Positions 47,613-57,300 of a DNA stretch of 64,000 nt are shown here, one piece after another. The stretch is taken from the NCBI RefSeq assembly GCF_009674825.1, contig NZ_WKJH01000022.1, positions 980 to 64,979 on the forward strand, given 5' to 3'. This stretch comes from Maribacter luteus. Lineage in GTDB: Bacteria > Bacteroidota > Bacteroidia > Flavobacteriales > Flavobacteriaceae. Positions within the stretch are counted from its first letter, which is position 1. Every line of letters starts with the position of its first letter. Both the position numbers and the translations under genes were made by a program. The notes under the pieces were generated by a model, which was not told the origin of the DNA, made no database searches, and saw nothing but the letters and a program-made list of their open reading frames with translations.

Positions 47613-48405
47613 AAGAGAAAATATTTAACGTTAAATAGGCGAAAGGAGCAGCAAAAACCATGCTGTCAAGGCGATCTAGAAGGCCGCCATGGCCGGGTAT
47701 TATGGCTCCACTGTCTTTTACCCCAGCATTTCTTTTGAATTTAGATTCTATTAAATCGCCCAAGGTTCCGAAAATTACGATTATTGCCGCTAATATCATC
47801 CATTGAACAGGGTCGATTATCGGTTCGTAGCGGCCAAGGAAATAAGCAGCGATCAACGTGAACACCAATCCGCCCAAAGTGCCTTCAATGGTTTTTTTCG
47901 GTGATACTGCGGGGAACAATTTAGTGCGCCCTATTGTACTGCCCACTACATAAGCAAAAGAATCATTTACCCAAATCAATATAAAAATACCCATTATCAA
48001 TAATTTGGCAAAATCATTGTTCTTGTAAGGTATCATGGTGAGAAAGATGCAACCGCCACCGATATAGAACAGGCCTATGATGAATTTATGATAAAATTTA
48101 AAAGGTCTTTTCTTCTTTGAGAACAGGAAAAAGAGCAGTGCTATGTTCGTTGATATGGTCAGGAACATTAAAATATTGATCAACCATTTATCATGTACCA
48201 AGTAGATAAACGCCCACCAAAGTGCCAAATAGGCAATGAAAATATGGTATCCTTTAAGATGTACGAGTCTTTTGTATTCGTATAGGCACACAAGGCCAAA
48301 GGCCATGAATAAAAAATCAAAAGCATCAGAGCTTAGAAATACCGCTGATAGCAAGAGAATAATATAAACTGCCCCGGAGAGTGCCCTTCTTAATACTTCT
48401 TTCAT
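47602..48405 (-). CDS. cdsA: Phosphatidate cytidylyltransferase
   Basis: 267 residues with about eight membrane helices and the family signature SKFKRNAGVKDSGAIIPGHG, followed by GLLDRLDS (metal/CDP site), plus VSPKKTIEGTLGG. It makes CDP-diacylglycerol for phospholipid synthesis. The start lies one base from the stop of the LUD gene; the two form a continuous operon with psd and ACBP. Confidence 0.95.
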   Translation of the reverse strand: MKEVLRRALSGAVYIILLLSAVFLSSDAFDFLFMAFGLVCLYEYKRLVHLKGYHIFIAYLALWWAFIYLVHDKWLINILMFLTISTNIALLFFLFSKKKRPFKFYHKFIIGLFYIGGGCIFLTMIPYKNNDFAKLLIMGIFILIWVNDSFAYVVGSTIGRTKLFPAVSPKKTIEGTLGGLVFTLIAAYFLGRYEPIIDPVQWMILAAIIVIFGTLGDLIESKFKRNAGVKDSGAIIPGHGGLLDRLDSMVFAAPFAYLTLNIFSYVS

Positions 48406-48406
48406 A

Positions 48407-49018
48407 TTATAGATCTTCCAAAAGTAAAAGATACAGATTTTTGGAACTACTACCGTATGTTAGAAAGTCATCTGAATTTTCGTTTGTGGCCCGAAAGTGT
48501 TTCAGGGTGGTTATATTGGCCGGAATACTATGGCCGTGTTTTTTCTTTATTTTTTTGAGTCCCTCCCCAATAGATTCGACCAATTGACTAGTTGTCGCGA
48601 AAACAATGATATTACCGGGTAACTCATGAAGTTTCTTTTCCATTAATTGATTGGAGCAGACCAGAATTGAACCGTTTTGCGCAATTAGGTGCTCACAAGT
48701 GGTAAAAAAGACTTCACTTTCGTTGGTGTTGTTCGTGAACTTAATGTTCTCTTTGGCGAATCTTTCCTGAAGCATGGGGTTCATGGCAAAGAAAGGATGG
48801 TTGTCCCAGTTGTTCTCTTGCACAATATTGTTCAGGGCTTCGGATATCTCTTGAAAAGAATCACAATAAATGAATTTACCACCGTTCTTTTTAAAATAGA
48901 TGGTAAATTTTTCATCAACAGGAATGTTTAAATCGGGCATATGAACCCCGCGTGTTTCCACGGTTTCTTTGGTAACCTTTTTTTTGCCGCCTCCGAATAG
49001 TTTGTCAAATAGCCCCAT
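48407..49018 (-). CDS. LUD domain protein (LutC/YkgG family)
   Basis: 203 residues. The LUD fold is seen in ACSNQ-like ILVCSNQLMEKKLHELPGN, then IIVFATTSQLV and the C-terminal ...TFLTYGSSSKNLYLLLLEDL. Some members are subunits of lactate utilisation; this single copy beside cdsA and ftsH is the conserved flavobacterial form with unknown role. It follows ftsH after a 60-base gap with a hairpin. Confidence 0.8.
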   Translation of the reverse strand: MGLFDKLFGGGKKKVTKETVETRGVHMPDLNIPVDEKFTIYFKKNGGKFIYCDSFQEISEALNNIVQENNWDNHPFFAMNPMLQERFAKENIKFTNNTNESEVFFTTCEHLIAQNGSILVCSNQLMEKKLHELPGNIIVFATTSQLVESIGEGLKKIKKKHGHSIPANITTLKHFRATNENSDDFLTYGSSSKNLYLLLLEDL

Positions 49019-49035
49019 TAAAGTAATTAAAGTGT

Positions 49036-49072
49036 TTTACAGCATTCTTTTATATTTAAAGAATGCTGTAAA
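49036..49072 (-). terminator. Hairpin between ftsH and the LUD gene
   Basis: A 15-bp perfect stem TTTACAGCATTCTTT / AAAGAATGCTGTAAA (49036-49050, 49058-49072) with a 7-base loop follows the ftsH stop. There is no strong T-tract, so it may be only partly effective. Confidence 0.5.
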
Positions 49073-49078
49073 CCGGGT

Positions 49079-51103
49079 TTATTTATTTTCCTTGTTGTCT
49101 GTTTCTTTTTCTTCCTCTTCGCTACTAGCTTCTTTTTCTTTTGTTTCAGCTTCTTCCTTTGTCACTTCTTGTCCTTTGCCATCGAAATGCTTATCAAAAG
49201 GTCTTTTACCGAAAATCTTTTCTAAATCTTCTTTGAAAATAACCTCTTTTTCCAAAAGGCGCTCGGCCAGTTCAATGAGTTTGTCCTTATTATCGGTCAG
49301 GACTTGTATGGCTCTGGTGTATTGTTCCTCGATGATCGCTGAAATTTCAGTATCGATTTTTTGAGCGGTTTCCTCACTATAAGGTTTGGTGAATCCGTAT
49401 TCATTTTGACCTGAGGAATCATAATACGTAAGGTTTCCTATTTTGTCGTTTAAGCCATATACGGTTACCATGGCCCTTGCTTGTTTTGTGACTTTTTCCA
49501 AATCGCTCAAGGCCCCTGTTGATATTTTATCGAAGATTACTTTCTCTGCGGCCCTTCCTCCTAAGGTGGCACACATTTCATCTTTCATTTGTTCGGGTCT
49601 AACGATAAGCCTTTCTTCTGGCAGGTACCAAGCAGCACCCAAGGACTGTCCCCTAGGTACAATAGTTACCTTGACCAAAGGTGCGGCATGTTCCAACATC
49701 CAACTTACTGTGGCATGACCAGCTTCATGGTAAGCGATTGTCTTTTTCTCGCCGGCTGTTATTATTTTATTCTTTTTCTCAAGACCTCCGACAATACGGT
49801 CAACGGCATCAAGGAAATCTTGTTTGTTAACGGCTTTTTTCTCTTTACGAGCTGCAATCAATGCGGCCTCATTACAGACATTGGCAATATCGGCACCTGA
49901 GAATCCAGGTGTTTGTCTTGCCAAGAAATCCAAATCCAAAGTTTCCGCTGTTTTGATTGGTCTTAGATGCACTTCGAAAATTTCTTTTCTTTCGCGAATA
50001 TCGGGTAGGTCCACGTAAATCTGCCTGTCAAAACGACCGGCCCTCATCAAAGCTTTATCAAGTACGTCTGCACGGTTTGTGGCAGCAAGTACGATAACAT
50101 TGGTGTTGGTGCCGAAACCATCCATTTCGGTCAATAGCTGGTTCAAGGTATTTTCACGTTCGTCATTTGAACCTGTGAAATTGTTTTTTCCCCTTGCCCT
50201 ACCTATGGCATCGATTTCATCGATGAAGATTATTGCTGGTGATTTATCTTTGGCCTGTTTAAAAAGGTCACGCACCCTAGAAGCACCTACACCTACGAAC
50301 ATCTCTACAAAGTCAGACCCTGAAAGTGAGAAAAACGGAACTTTTGCTTCACCGGCAACGGCTTTGGCCAATAAGGTCTTACCTGTTCCTGGAGGGCCTA
50401 CCAATAAGGCTCCTTTCGGAATTTTGCCCCCAAGGGATGTATATTTATCCGGGTTTCTTAAGAATTCCACGATTTCCTCTACTTCTTCTTTGGCGCCTTC
50501 CAAACCTGCGACATCTTTAAATGAAGTACGGGTGTCCGTTTTTTCATCGAACAATTTGGCCTTGGATTTTCCGATATTGAATATCTGACCTCCGGCACCG
50601 CCGCCTCCACCGCCTGACATACGACGCATAAGGTAGATCCAAATTCCTATGATCAACACAAAAGGAAGTATGCCCAACAATAGGTCACCAATTAAGTTAG
50701 ATTCTTTATCGAACTCTACAATGGTGTCCAGATTAGCCTCTTTTTTAATTTCGGTAATTTCATTCTGGAATATCTGTAGGTCCCCATAATCCAATATGTA
50801 TTGGGGTACGGCTCCTGTAGTGGGTAATAAAGGTTTCTCGGCCACATCTTTGTGTACCTCTTTCTTCAGGGCTTCATCCGTTAGGAAAACCTTGGCCTGG
50901 TTTGTATTGGTGATTATCAGTATTTTACTGATATCCCCATTTCTAAGGTACTCCTGAAGTTCAGAAGTGGTCGTTTTTTTGGTATTGTTTAAATTGCCGC
51001 TACCTATAAATTGAAACCCAATAAGGAATATCGCAATTAGTCCATAGATCCACCATGAACTGAATTTCGGTTTTTTGGGTGTTGTATTATTGTCTTTTGC
51101 CAT
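49079..51103 (-). CDS. ftsH: ATP-dependent zinc metalloprotease FtsH
   Basis: 674 residues. Two membrane helices flank a periplasmic domain (about 15-35 and 140-160); AAA domain with Walker A GPPGTGKT, Walker B IIFIDEIDAIG and SRH Arg residues in ALMRAGRFDRQI; then the zinc site HEAGHA with a third ligand downstream. The C-terminal tail is acidic and repetitive (KEEAETKEKEASSEEEEKE). It degrades membrane proteins. Forms an operon with rsfS, 9 bases upstream. Confidence 0.97.
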   Translation of the reverse strand: MAKDNNTTPKKPKFSSWWIYGLIAIFLIGFQFIGSGNLNNTKKTTTSELQEYLRNGDISKILIITNTNQAKVFLTDEALKKEVHKDVAEKPLLPTTGAVPQYILDYGDLQIFQNEITEIKKEANLDTIVEFDKESNLIGDLLLGILPFVLIIGIWIYLMRRMSGGGGGGAGGQIFNIGKSKAKLFDEKTDTRTSFKDVAGLEGAKEEVEEIVEFLRNPDKYTSLGGKIPKGALLVGPPGTGKTLLAKAVAGEAKVPFFSLSGSDFVEMFVGVGASRVRDLFKQAKDKSPAIIFIDEIDAIGRARGKNNFTGSNDERENTLNQLLTEMDGFGTNTNVIVLAATNRADVLDKALMRAGRFDRQIYVDLPDIRERKEIFEVHLRPIKTAETLDLDFLARQTPGFSGADIANVCNEAALIAARKEKKAVNKQDFLDAVDRIVGGLEKKNKIITAGEKKTIAYHEAGHATVSWMLEHAAPLVKVTIVPRGQSLGAAWYLPEERLIVRPEQMKDEMCATLGGRAAEKVIFDKISTGALSDLEKVTKQARAMVTVYGLNDKIGNLTYYDSSGQNEYGFTKPYSEETAQKIDTEISAIIEEQYTRAIQVLTDNKDKLIELAERLLEKEVIFKEDLEKIFGKRPFDKHFDGKGQEVTKEEAETKEKEASSEEEEKETDNKENK

Positions 51104-51112
51104 TATTTTTTT

Positions 51113-51490
51113 TTACTGATTAATACTACTTTCTACTGTGGTGAACTTTGCGTCGCCCCAAAGTCCTTCTATATCGTAGTATTCTCTAATATGTTTTTGG
51201 AAGACGTGTACTACTACATTAACATAATCCATTAAAACCCATTCGCCATTGTCTTCACCTTCAACGTGCCAAGGTTTGTCCTTAATGGCTTTACTAACTG
51301 TTTTTTGGATTGATCCTACAATGGCGTTCACGTGAGTGTTCGAAGTACCATCGCAAATAATAAAGTAGTCGCATACGGTGTTTTCAATTTCCCTTAGGTC
51401 AAGTAAAGATATATTCTGTCCTTTTACTTCTTCGATTCCCTGTAAAATTAATGCAATTAACTCATCTGCACTAGCTTTCCTTTTTTGCAT
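51113..51490 (-). CDS. rsfS: Ribosome silencing factor RsfS
   Basis: 125 residues. DUF143 fold: GIEEVKGQNISLLDLREIEN, CDYFIICDGTSNTHVNAIV, and WHVEGEDNGEWVLMDYVNVV with YYDIEGLWGDA. It binds ribosomal protein L14 and blocks subunit joining in starvation. First gene of the rsfS-ftsH operon. Confidence 0.93.
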   Translation of the reverse strand: MQKRKASADELIALILQGIEEVKGQNISLLDLREIENTVCDYFIICDGTSNTHVNAIVGSIQKTVSKAIKDKPWHVEGEDNGEWVLMDYVNVVVHVFQKHIREYYDIEGLWGDAKFTTVESSINQ

Positions 51491-51509
51491 TCAAAAATTT
51501 TAATTTCTA

Positions 51510-51517
51510 CAAAGTTA
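51510..51517 (-). promoter_or_regulatory. -7 element of rsfS
   Basis: Minus-strand TAACTTTG matches TAnnTTTG, 19 bases upstream of the ATG at 51490. No TTG at the usual -33 spacing. Confidence 0.4.
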
Positions 51518-51585
51518 TTATTTTTTTGTTCTTTTATCCTTAAAAATTTTAACAATAGATGTTATAAGCTTTTCTAAGGTAGAAT

Positions 51586-52317
51586 ATGAAGATAATCAAA
51601 CTTGATGCCACGCACTCAACAAACTTATACTTAAAGGATTTAATGAGCAAAACTTCCTTGGAAGATTTTACCATTGTGGTTACCGAAGCCCAAACCCTTG
51701 GTAGGGGACAAATGGGAACGGTTTGGGTATCCGAACCTTTTAAAAACTTGACATTCAGTATTTTAAAAGATTTGACTTCCGTGCGTATGGCTAACCCTTT
51801 TGAGTTGAATATTTGTATTTCCTTGGCGATTTATAATGCGCTGTCAAAGTTGGGGATACCTAATTTAAAGGTGAAATGGCCAAACGACATTCTGTCAGGG
51901 CGTTCTAAAATTTGTGGAATTTTGATTGAAAATATTTTATCGGGAAGTCGAATGCTTTCCTCGGTCATCGGTATTGGGTTGAACGTGAACCAAAAAACGT
52001 TCAAAGACTTGCCCAATGTTTCGTCACTTTCATTGTTGACCGGAAAGATTTATGATCTGGATGAACTACTGTTCTTGATTCAGGACGAATTGAAAAATAC
52101 TTTTTTAGAGTTCGGGGTAAAGGGTGCCGAATTTATGAAACAAAATTATGAAACTCTTCTGTTCAGAAAAGACAAACCTTCCACTTTTAAAGATGTAGAG
52201 GGCAATATGTTCATGGGGTTTATAACCGGGGTTTCCGATATAGGTAAATTAATGGTTACCCTAGAGGATGGTGTCCTAAAGGAATTTAACATGAAAGAAA
52301 TCAGCCTGTTGTATTAA
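51586..52317 (+). CDS. birA: Biotin--[acetyl-CoA carboxylase] ligase
   Basis: 243 residues, ligase-only form with no N-terminal DNA-binding domain. Biotin-binding loop GRGQMGTVW, active-site KWPNDIL and GIGLNVNQ are all present. It attaches biotin to carrier proteins. Divergent from rsfS and convergent with the SRPBCC gene, 4 bases apart. Confidence 0.93.
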   Translation: MKIIKLDATHSTNLYLKDLMSKTSLEDFTIVVTEAQTLGRGQMGTVWVSEPFKNLTFSILKDLTSVRMANPFELNICISLAIYNALSKLGIPNLKVKWPNDILSGRSKICGILIENILSGSRMLSSVIGIGLNVNQKTFKDLPNVSSLSLLTGKIYDLDELLFLIQDELKNTFLEFGVKGAEFMKQNYETLLFRKDKPSTFKDVEGNMFMGFITGVSDIGKLMVTLEDGVLKEFNMKEISLLY

Positions 52318-52321
52318 ATGG

Positions 52322-52714
52322 TTAAATGGTCACAAGGTTATCTGACAACGTACCCATGAAATTCGTTATCGGCTTTTTGATCATCATGGCCATCATAGCA
52401 TTGAATTCGCCGCTAAAACTCAAGACTACTTCACATGTAGTTTCGTTCAGCTCGTTGATATCGGCCGTTAATGTAAAGGGTAGTTTGTCGCTGGCTGCTC
52501 CCAATACGATCTTGTCGTGTGGGTTCTGTTCTTGACGTTCAAGAACTATCTGTGGCATTCCTTTTAATGCAAAAAGAAACCTGTCCTCATTGATTACCTC
52601 GAATTTATCAATGTTTTCTGGCATAAGTTTTTCGAAATTCTTAAGGTCGGTAAGAAATTCGTAAACTTCTTTTGCACTTTTATCTATTGTATTTTTGGGA
52701 GTTTCTATATGCAT
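52322..52714 (-). CDS. SRPBCC superfamily protein
   Basis: 130 residues. START/SRPBCC pattern: an N-terminal strand (THIETPKNTID-like), then a DLKNFEKLMP helix, central strands and a long C-terminal helix (AMMAMMIKKPITNFMGTLSDN). Such domains bind hydrophobic ligands. It is 10 bases downstream of pyrE and probably co-transcribed. The role is unknown. Confidence 0.75.
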   Translation of the reverse strand: MHIETPKNTIDKSAKEVYEFLTDLKNFEKLMPENIDKFEVINEDRFLFALKGMPQIVLERQEQNPHDKIVLGAASDKLPFTLTADINELNETTCEVVLSFSGEFNAMMAMMIKKPITNFMGTLSDNLVTI

Positions 52715-52724
52715 GGCAATTGTA

Positions 52725-53369
52725 TTATTGGTTTTTCCATTGGGATGGTGCTTTACGCCATTCCATAAGGGTGTTCAACTGATCTTCTTTTATATATCCT
52801 GTCTCTGATGCCTGTTCTGTTAAATGGGCATAGTCCGAAAGTGTATGAAGTTCCAGTTCTTTTTCCTTGAAATTTGTTGCGGCTACATCAAAGCCATAGG
52901 TAAATATGGCCAACATACCTTTGATATTGGCACCGGCCTCTTTCAATGCATTAGCCGCATTTAAGCTGCTTTTGCCCGTGCTTATTAAATCTTCAATGAT
53001 AACCACACTCTGGCCATGTTCCAGTAAACCTTCAATTTGGTTTTGGCGTCCATGGGATTTTGGTTCCGGACGCACATATACGAAAGGTAGCCCCAAATAA
53101 TCCGCTACCAAGGCACCAATGCCGATAGCTCCTGTGGCCACGCCTGCAATCACATCGGGCTTGCCGTAAAGGGTTTCAACCTGTTTGGCCATTTCTTCCC
53201 GTATATAATTTCTAATGGTCGGGTATGACAATATAATCCTGTTGTCGCAATAAATCGGAGATTTCCATCCCGAAGCCCATGTAAAAGGATTTTCGGGTTT
53301 CAACTTAATTGCATTAATTTGCAGTAGGAGCTCTGCAGTTTTTTTTGCCGTGTTTTTATCTAAAACCAT
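52725..53369 (-). CDS. pyrE: Orotate phosphoribosyltransferase
   Basis: 214 residues from ATG 53369. PRPP-binding VVIIEDLISTGKSS, the YVRPEPKSHGRQNQIEG flexible loop and CDNRIILSYP are present. It makes OMP from orotate in pyrimidine synthesis. The frame extends upstream to 53501, but those residues are antisense to the NUDIX gene and do not fit the family. Confidence 0.94.
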   Translation of the reverse strand: MVLDKNTAKKTAELLLQINAIKLKPENPFTWASGWKSPIYCDNRIILSYPTIRNYIREEMAKQVETLYGKPDVIAGVATGAIGIGALVADYLGLPFVYVRPEPKSHGRQNQIEGLLEHGQSVVIIEDLISTGKSSLNAANALKEAGANIKGMLAIFTYGFDVAATNFKEKELELHTLSDYAHLTEQASETGYIKEDQLNTLMEWRKAPSQWKNQ

Positions 53370-53373
53370 TTCG

Positions 53374-53381
53374 CAAATGTA
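53374..53381 (-). promoter_or_regulatory. Possible -7 element of pyrE inside the NUDIX start
   Basis: Minus-strand TACATTTG matches TAnnTTTG and overlaps the NUDIX start codon (53377). It would place the pyrE transcript start within a base or two of its ATG, that is, nearly leaderless. No -33 TTG was seen. Confidence 0.35.
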
Positions 53382-53964
53382 TAAAGTTTTTGTTAAAGAA
53401 CTACCCCTGATTTTGACAAATGAATTGTCGGATATTGCAAATAGTAAATATTTTTTATTGAATAGTGATGCTGTCAAGGAAGCGATAGATGCGTTAGCCA
53501 AGAAAAAATTGAGCCAAGCATATATTTATCACCCAAACCATGAAGAGATACTAAAAAAATTCTGTAAGACCATTCCCAAAGAAGTTGCTGCAGGTGGTGT
53601 AGTGACCAATGATAAGGGCAAAGTGCTCTTTATCTATAGGAACGACAAATGGGATTTGCCAAAGGGTAAATTGGATAAGGGGGAAACCATTGAGGAATGT
53701 GCCATTAGGGAGGTAATGGAAGAAACAGGGGTAAAGAAACTAAAAATCGAAAATTTTCTGAGAACCACTTACCATATCTTTAAGCGTAACGGAAAGTACA
53801 AGTTAAAGGAAGTTCATTGGTTTGCCATGAAAACCTCTTATGAAGGTGAACTAGTGGGGCAGGAGAGCGAAGGGATCCATAAAGTGAAATGGAAAGGGCC
53901 AAAGAAAATAAAAAAGGCACTTATGAACTCCTATACTAATATTAAGATGTTGTTCGGGGAATAG
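53377..53964 (+). CDS. NUDIX hydrolase
   Basis: 195 residues. The Nudix box is complete: GKLDKGETIEECAIREVMEE then TG (Gx5Ex7REUxEExGU). An extra N-terminal segment (about 70 residues, NELSDIANSKYFLLNSDAVK) precedes the domain. Such enzymes hydrolyse nucleoside diphosphate derivatives; substrate unknown. It starts only 7 bases from the divergent pyrE start. Confidence 0.88.
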   Translation: MYKVFVKELPLILTNELSDIANSKYFLLNSDAVKEAIDALAKKKLSQAYIYHPNHEEILKKFCKTIPKEVAAGGVVTNDKGKVLFIYRNDKWDLPKGKLDKGETIEECAIREVMEETGVKKLKIENFLRTTYHIFKRNGKYKLKEVHWFAMKTSYEGELVGQESEGIHKVKWKGPKKIKKALMNSYTNIKMLFGE

Positions 53965-53976
53965 GTTATTAGTCCG

Positions 53977-54384
53977 TTATTCGACTGGCTGCGTTATTTC
54001 TATGATTTTCGCCTTAGTGATCGGTTTATTGTTAAACCGGATAATATGATGGGTTTTCTTTCTATAAAATTCCCAGTTTTCAATATCTGCCGGGTCTATT
54101 GAAGAGGTAACGATATTGATGATTATCTTTTCTTTTATGGGTAGTTCTATAAATTCCTCCAAAAACTGCCAACCGTCCATAATTGGCATGTTAATATCCA
54201 AGAAAATAACTTCAGGTGTTCTTTCATCGGATATTAAAGTGTGCTTAATGGCATCAATGGCCAATTGACCATTGACATATGTACTGGATGAATTGAACTC
54301 GATTGAGGTATCCAGCATTTTCCGTATTCCGAAAACGGTAATGGGATCATCATCCACTATGTATATCGAATTAATTTTTTTCAT
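53977..54384 (-). CDS. Single-domain response regulator
   Basis: 135 residues, receiver only. Acidic pair in YIVDDDPITVFG, phosphoacceptor Asp in VIFLDINMPIMDGW, Thr/Ser in NIVTSSID. It lies downstream of and overlaps by 14 bases the large PAS kinase gene, which is probably its partner. With no output domain it may act through protein contacts or in a phosphorelay. Confidence 0.88.
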   Translation of the reverse strand: MKKINSIYIVDDDPITVFGIRKMLDTSIEFNSSSTYVNGQLAIDAIKHTLISDERTPEVIFLDINMPIMDGWQFLEEFIELPIKEKIIINIVTSSIDPADIENWEFYRKKTHHIIRFNNKPITKAKIIEITQPVE

Positions 54385-57300
54385 TAAAATAAATATTAAA
54401 AGTGGATCCTATGCCAACTTTACTGGTTACGGTAATCTTCCCGTTCATGGCCTCAATCTGGTTTTTGGACATATATAGCCCAATTCCTTTCGCATCTGGA
54501 TTATCATGGAATGTTTTGTACAATCCGAATAATTTTTCACCGTATTTTTTCAAATCAATGCCCATGCCATTATCCTCGATACTTAAAATAGTATAGCCAC
54601 TTTTTTGCGTTACCCCTAACTTGATTACGGGGTCGCGATCGGGGGATTTGTATTTCACGGCATTAGTAATGAAATTCATGAGGATACTTTCTGCGTAAGC
54701 CGGTATGGCCTGTATGTTGGTGTGGTCTGGGATATTGTTGATGATTTTTACATTCTTGTCCTTGAGGAATACCGCAAGGTTCTGCTTTATCTTGTTTAAA
54801 TTATGATTTAGATTCAATGAGGACTTTTTCAAATTTACATTTGAATTAATGGCAAGCACCTCATTAAGGTTATCCAAGGTTTCCAGTAAATTATCTGACG
54901 CTTCTACCAGCATTTTTGTCAAGGTTCTCTTCTCTTCTTCATTGTTTTCGTTGATCATGAATTCTAAAAGCATCGAAAAATTAGCCGAATGGGACCTTAG
55001 GTTATGGGACACGATGTGGGCAAAGTTAATCAGTTTTTTGTTTTGTAAAGAGGTAACGTTGATCAGGCTTCTGAGTTCTTCTTCTTTCTGTTTTAACTCG
55101 GAAATATCTAGGCTAATGCCCACCAATCCGTAAGCCTTACCGTTTTCTCCCTTTAGTGGTATTTTTGAGGTTAGAAAGGTCGTGTTTTCTCCATTCCTAC
55201 ATTTATTTATTTTCTCAGCTCCTAGGATGGGTTTCAGGGTTTTGAAAACCTGTAAATCCTCATTACGGGACAATTGGGCCGTTTCTTCGTCATATAGTTC
55301 AAAGTCGTTTTTACCAAGAATCTCATCCGCATTTTCAACGTTCATATAATCACATTCCGCTTTATTGACAAGGATTTTCCTTGATTGCCTATCCTTGATA
55401 TAAACATTCAAGGGTAAGTTATCCACAACTGTTTTAAGGAGTTTACGTTCTTCCCTGATTTGCCTCTCTTTTTCTTCGGTTTCTGTGATGTCCTGAATTA
55501 TTGTCCAAACAAGTTTTTCACCTTTTTTGTTGACGATCATTGACTTATTGATGATTACCGTAAGTTCAGCTCCTTTTCTATGGTTCAATTTTTCGCCAAA
55601 AGGCCCAAAGGTGCCTTTTGAATTTAATTCTTCGTGGGCTTGTTTTCTGTGGTTGTCGTTCCTTTCCTTGAAAAGATCCCAGAATTTTAATTTAGATAGG
55701 CTTTCTTCATTGTACCCAAATGTGTTTTTAAAGGAGGTGTTGAAATCTATGATTTTGCCTGTATTGAAATCGTATAGGACAAAACTCACTGGAGACAATT
55801 CGTATAATGTCCTGAACTTAAGTTCACTCTCTTTTATTTTTTCCCTAGCGGCTACCATTTCAGCTATCATACGGCCTTCTGCCAATAATGAAACCACTTT
55901 GTTTTTATCGTTGTAAATGGGTTTTAAGGAAAAATCTATGGGAATCAATTTTTTGTTTGGGTCGTAAATTTTTATTTCTTCCCTTATGGTTTCTCCTTTT
56001 AATGCGGTTTTAATGGTTTGCTTAAGTAGTTTTTGTGTGGCAGTTTCCTTGGGCCACCAAGATTGGTCCCAGAATTTTTTGCCGATTACGTCCTCGAACC
56101 TCTCGGCGGCAAATTTCAAAGCAGTGTCATTGAGTTCGATAAGAGTGCCATCTAAATCCAAAATACCTGTAAATTGGTATGAAGAGTTGAATATACTTTT
56201 AAAATTACGTTCTTTTTCCTCTAGCTTTTGTTGTGCTTTTCTCGTTTCGGTAATGTCTAAGGACATTCCTATAATACCCTCAATTTCATTTTTGGAATTG
56301 ACTAAAGGGAGTTTGTATACCAAGATTGATGTAGTGGATCCATCTTTGGCCTTACATATGGTTTCCTTTCCTAAAATGGGTTTTCCTGTTTTTATGACCT
56401 CTAGGTCTTCATCCCTAAATTCTTGAGCCGTTTTTCTATTATAAAGTTGAAAATCGTTTTTTCCTAGGATTTCTTCAGGATTGGAAACACCGGCAAAATC
56501 ACATTCGGCCTTGTTCACCAGAACTTTTCGCGATTCTATGTCTTTTATGTAAACATTGATCGGAAGGTTATCGATCAATGTTTTTAATAGATGTTCACTT
56601 TCCTTTATTTTTATTTGTGACAGTACGCTGTCATTGATGTCTTGGAAAGTTCCTATGATACCTACGATTTTATCATTGTTGTATACGGGTTTTCCTGATG
56701 CTGTAACCCAGAGTTCTTTACCTTTAGCTGTAACTATCTGTAGTTTTTCACTCCAAGGGGTCCCATTTTTCAAAGTGTTGTTGACCGCCATGGAAATAGT
56801 GTTTCTGCTAAAACCGATCTTGTAAAAATCTATGGCATCTTCAATAACAGGAACAAAATCCATAGGAACTTCATGGATGCTTTTGGTCGTATTGCACCAA
56901 TGCAGACTGTTTTTTTCAATATCATATTCCCATGTTCCGATTTTGGCGATTTCTGATTTACCGTTTAAAACAGATTCCAATTTTTCCAATTTCAATTTGT
57001 TAAGAACCCTTTTGGTAATATCCTCTGTTTGTATTATTACCCCGATAATGTTTTCTTGTTGATCATACCAAGGAACGTTTTTCCATTTAAATCTTTTTTC
57101 CTCCTTGTTCTTGGTGACGAAAAATTCGCAATGTGTTTGACTTTTTTCTCCCTTAAGATTACTTTTTAAGCTCTTGATGCAATCTTGGGTTATTGTTTTG
57201 AATATCAGTTCTATAGGCTTACCTATAATAGTGTCGAATACCAAGTCGTAATCATCGACGAATTTGTCGGAAACATGTACGACCTCTAAATTATTATTCA

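Noticed and set aside
53370-53501. Longer pyrE start
   Set aside because: The extra residues are antisense to the NUDIX gene and outside the family's normal N-terminus.
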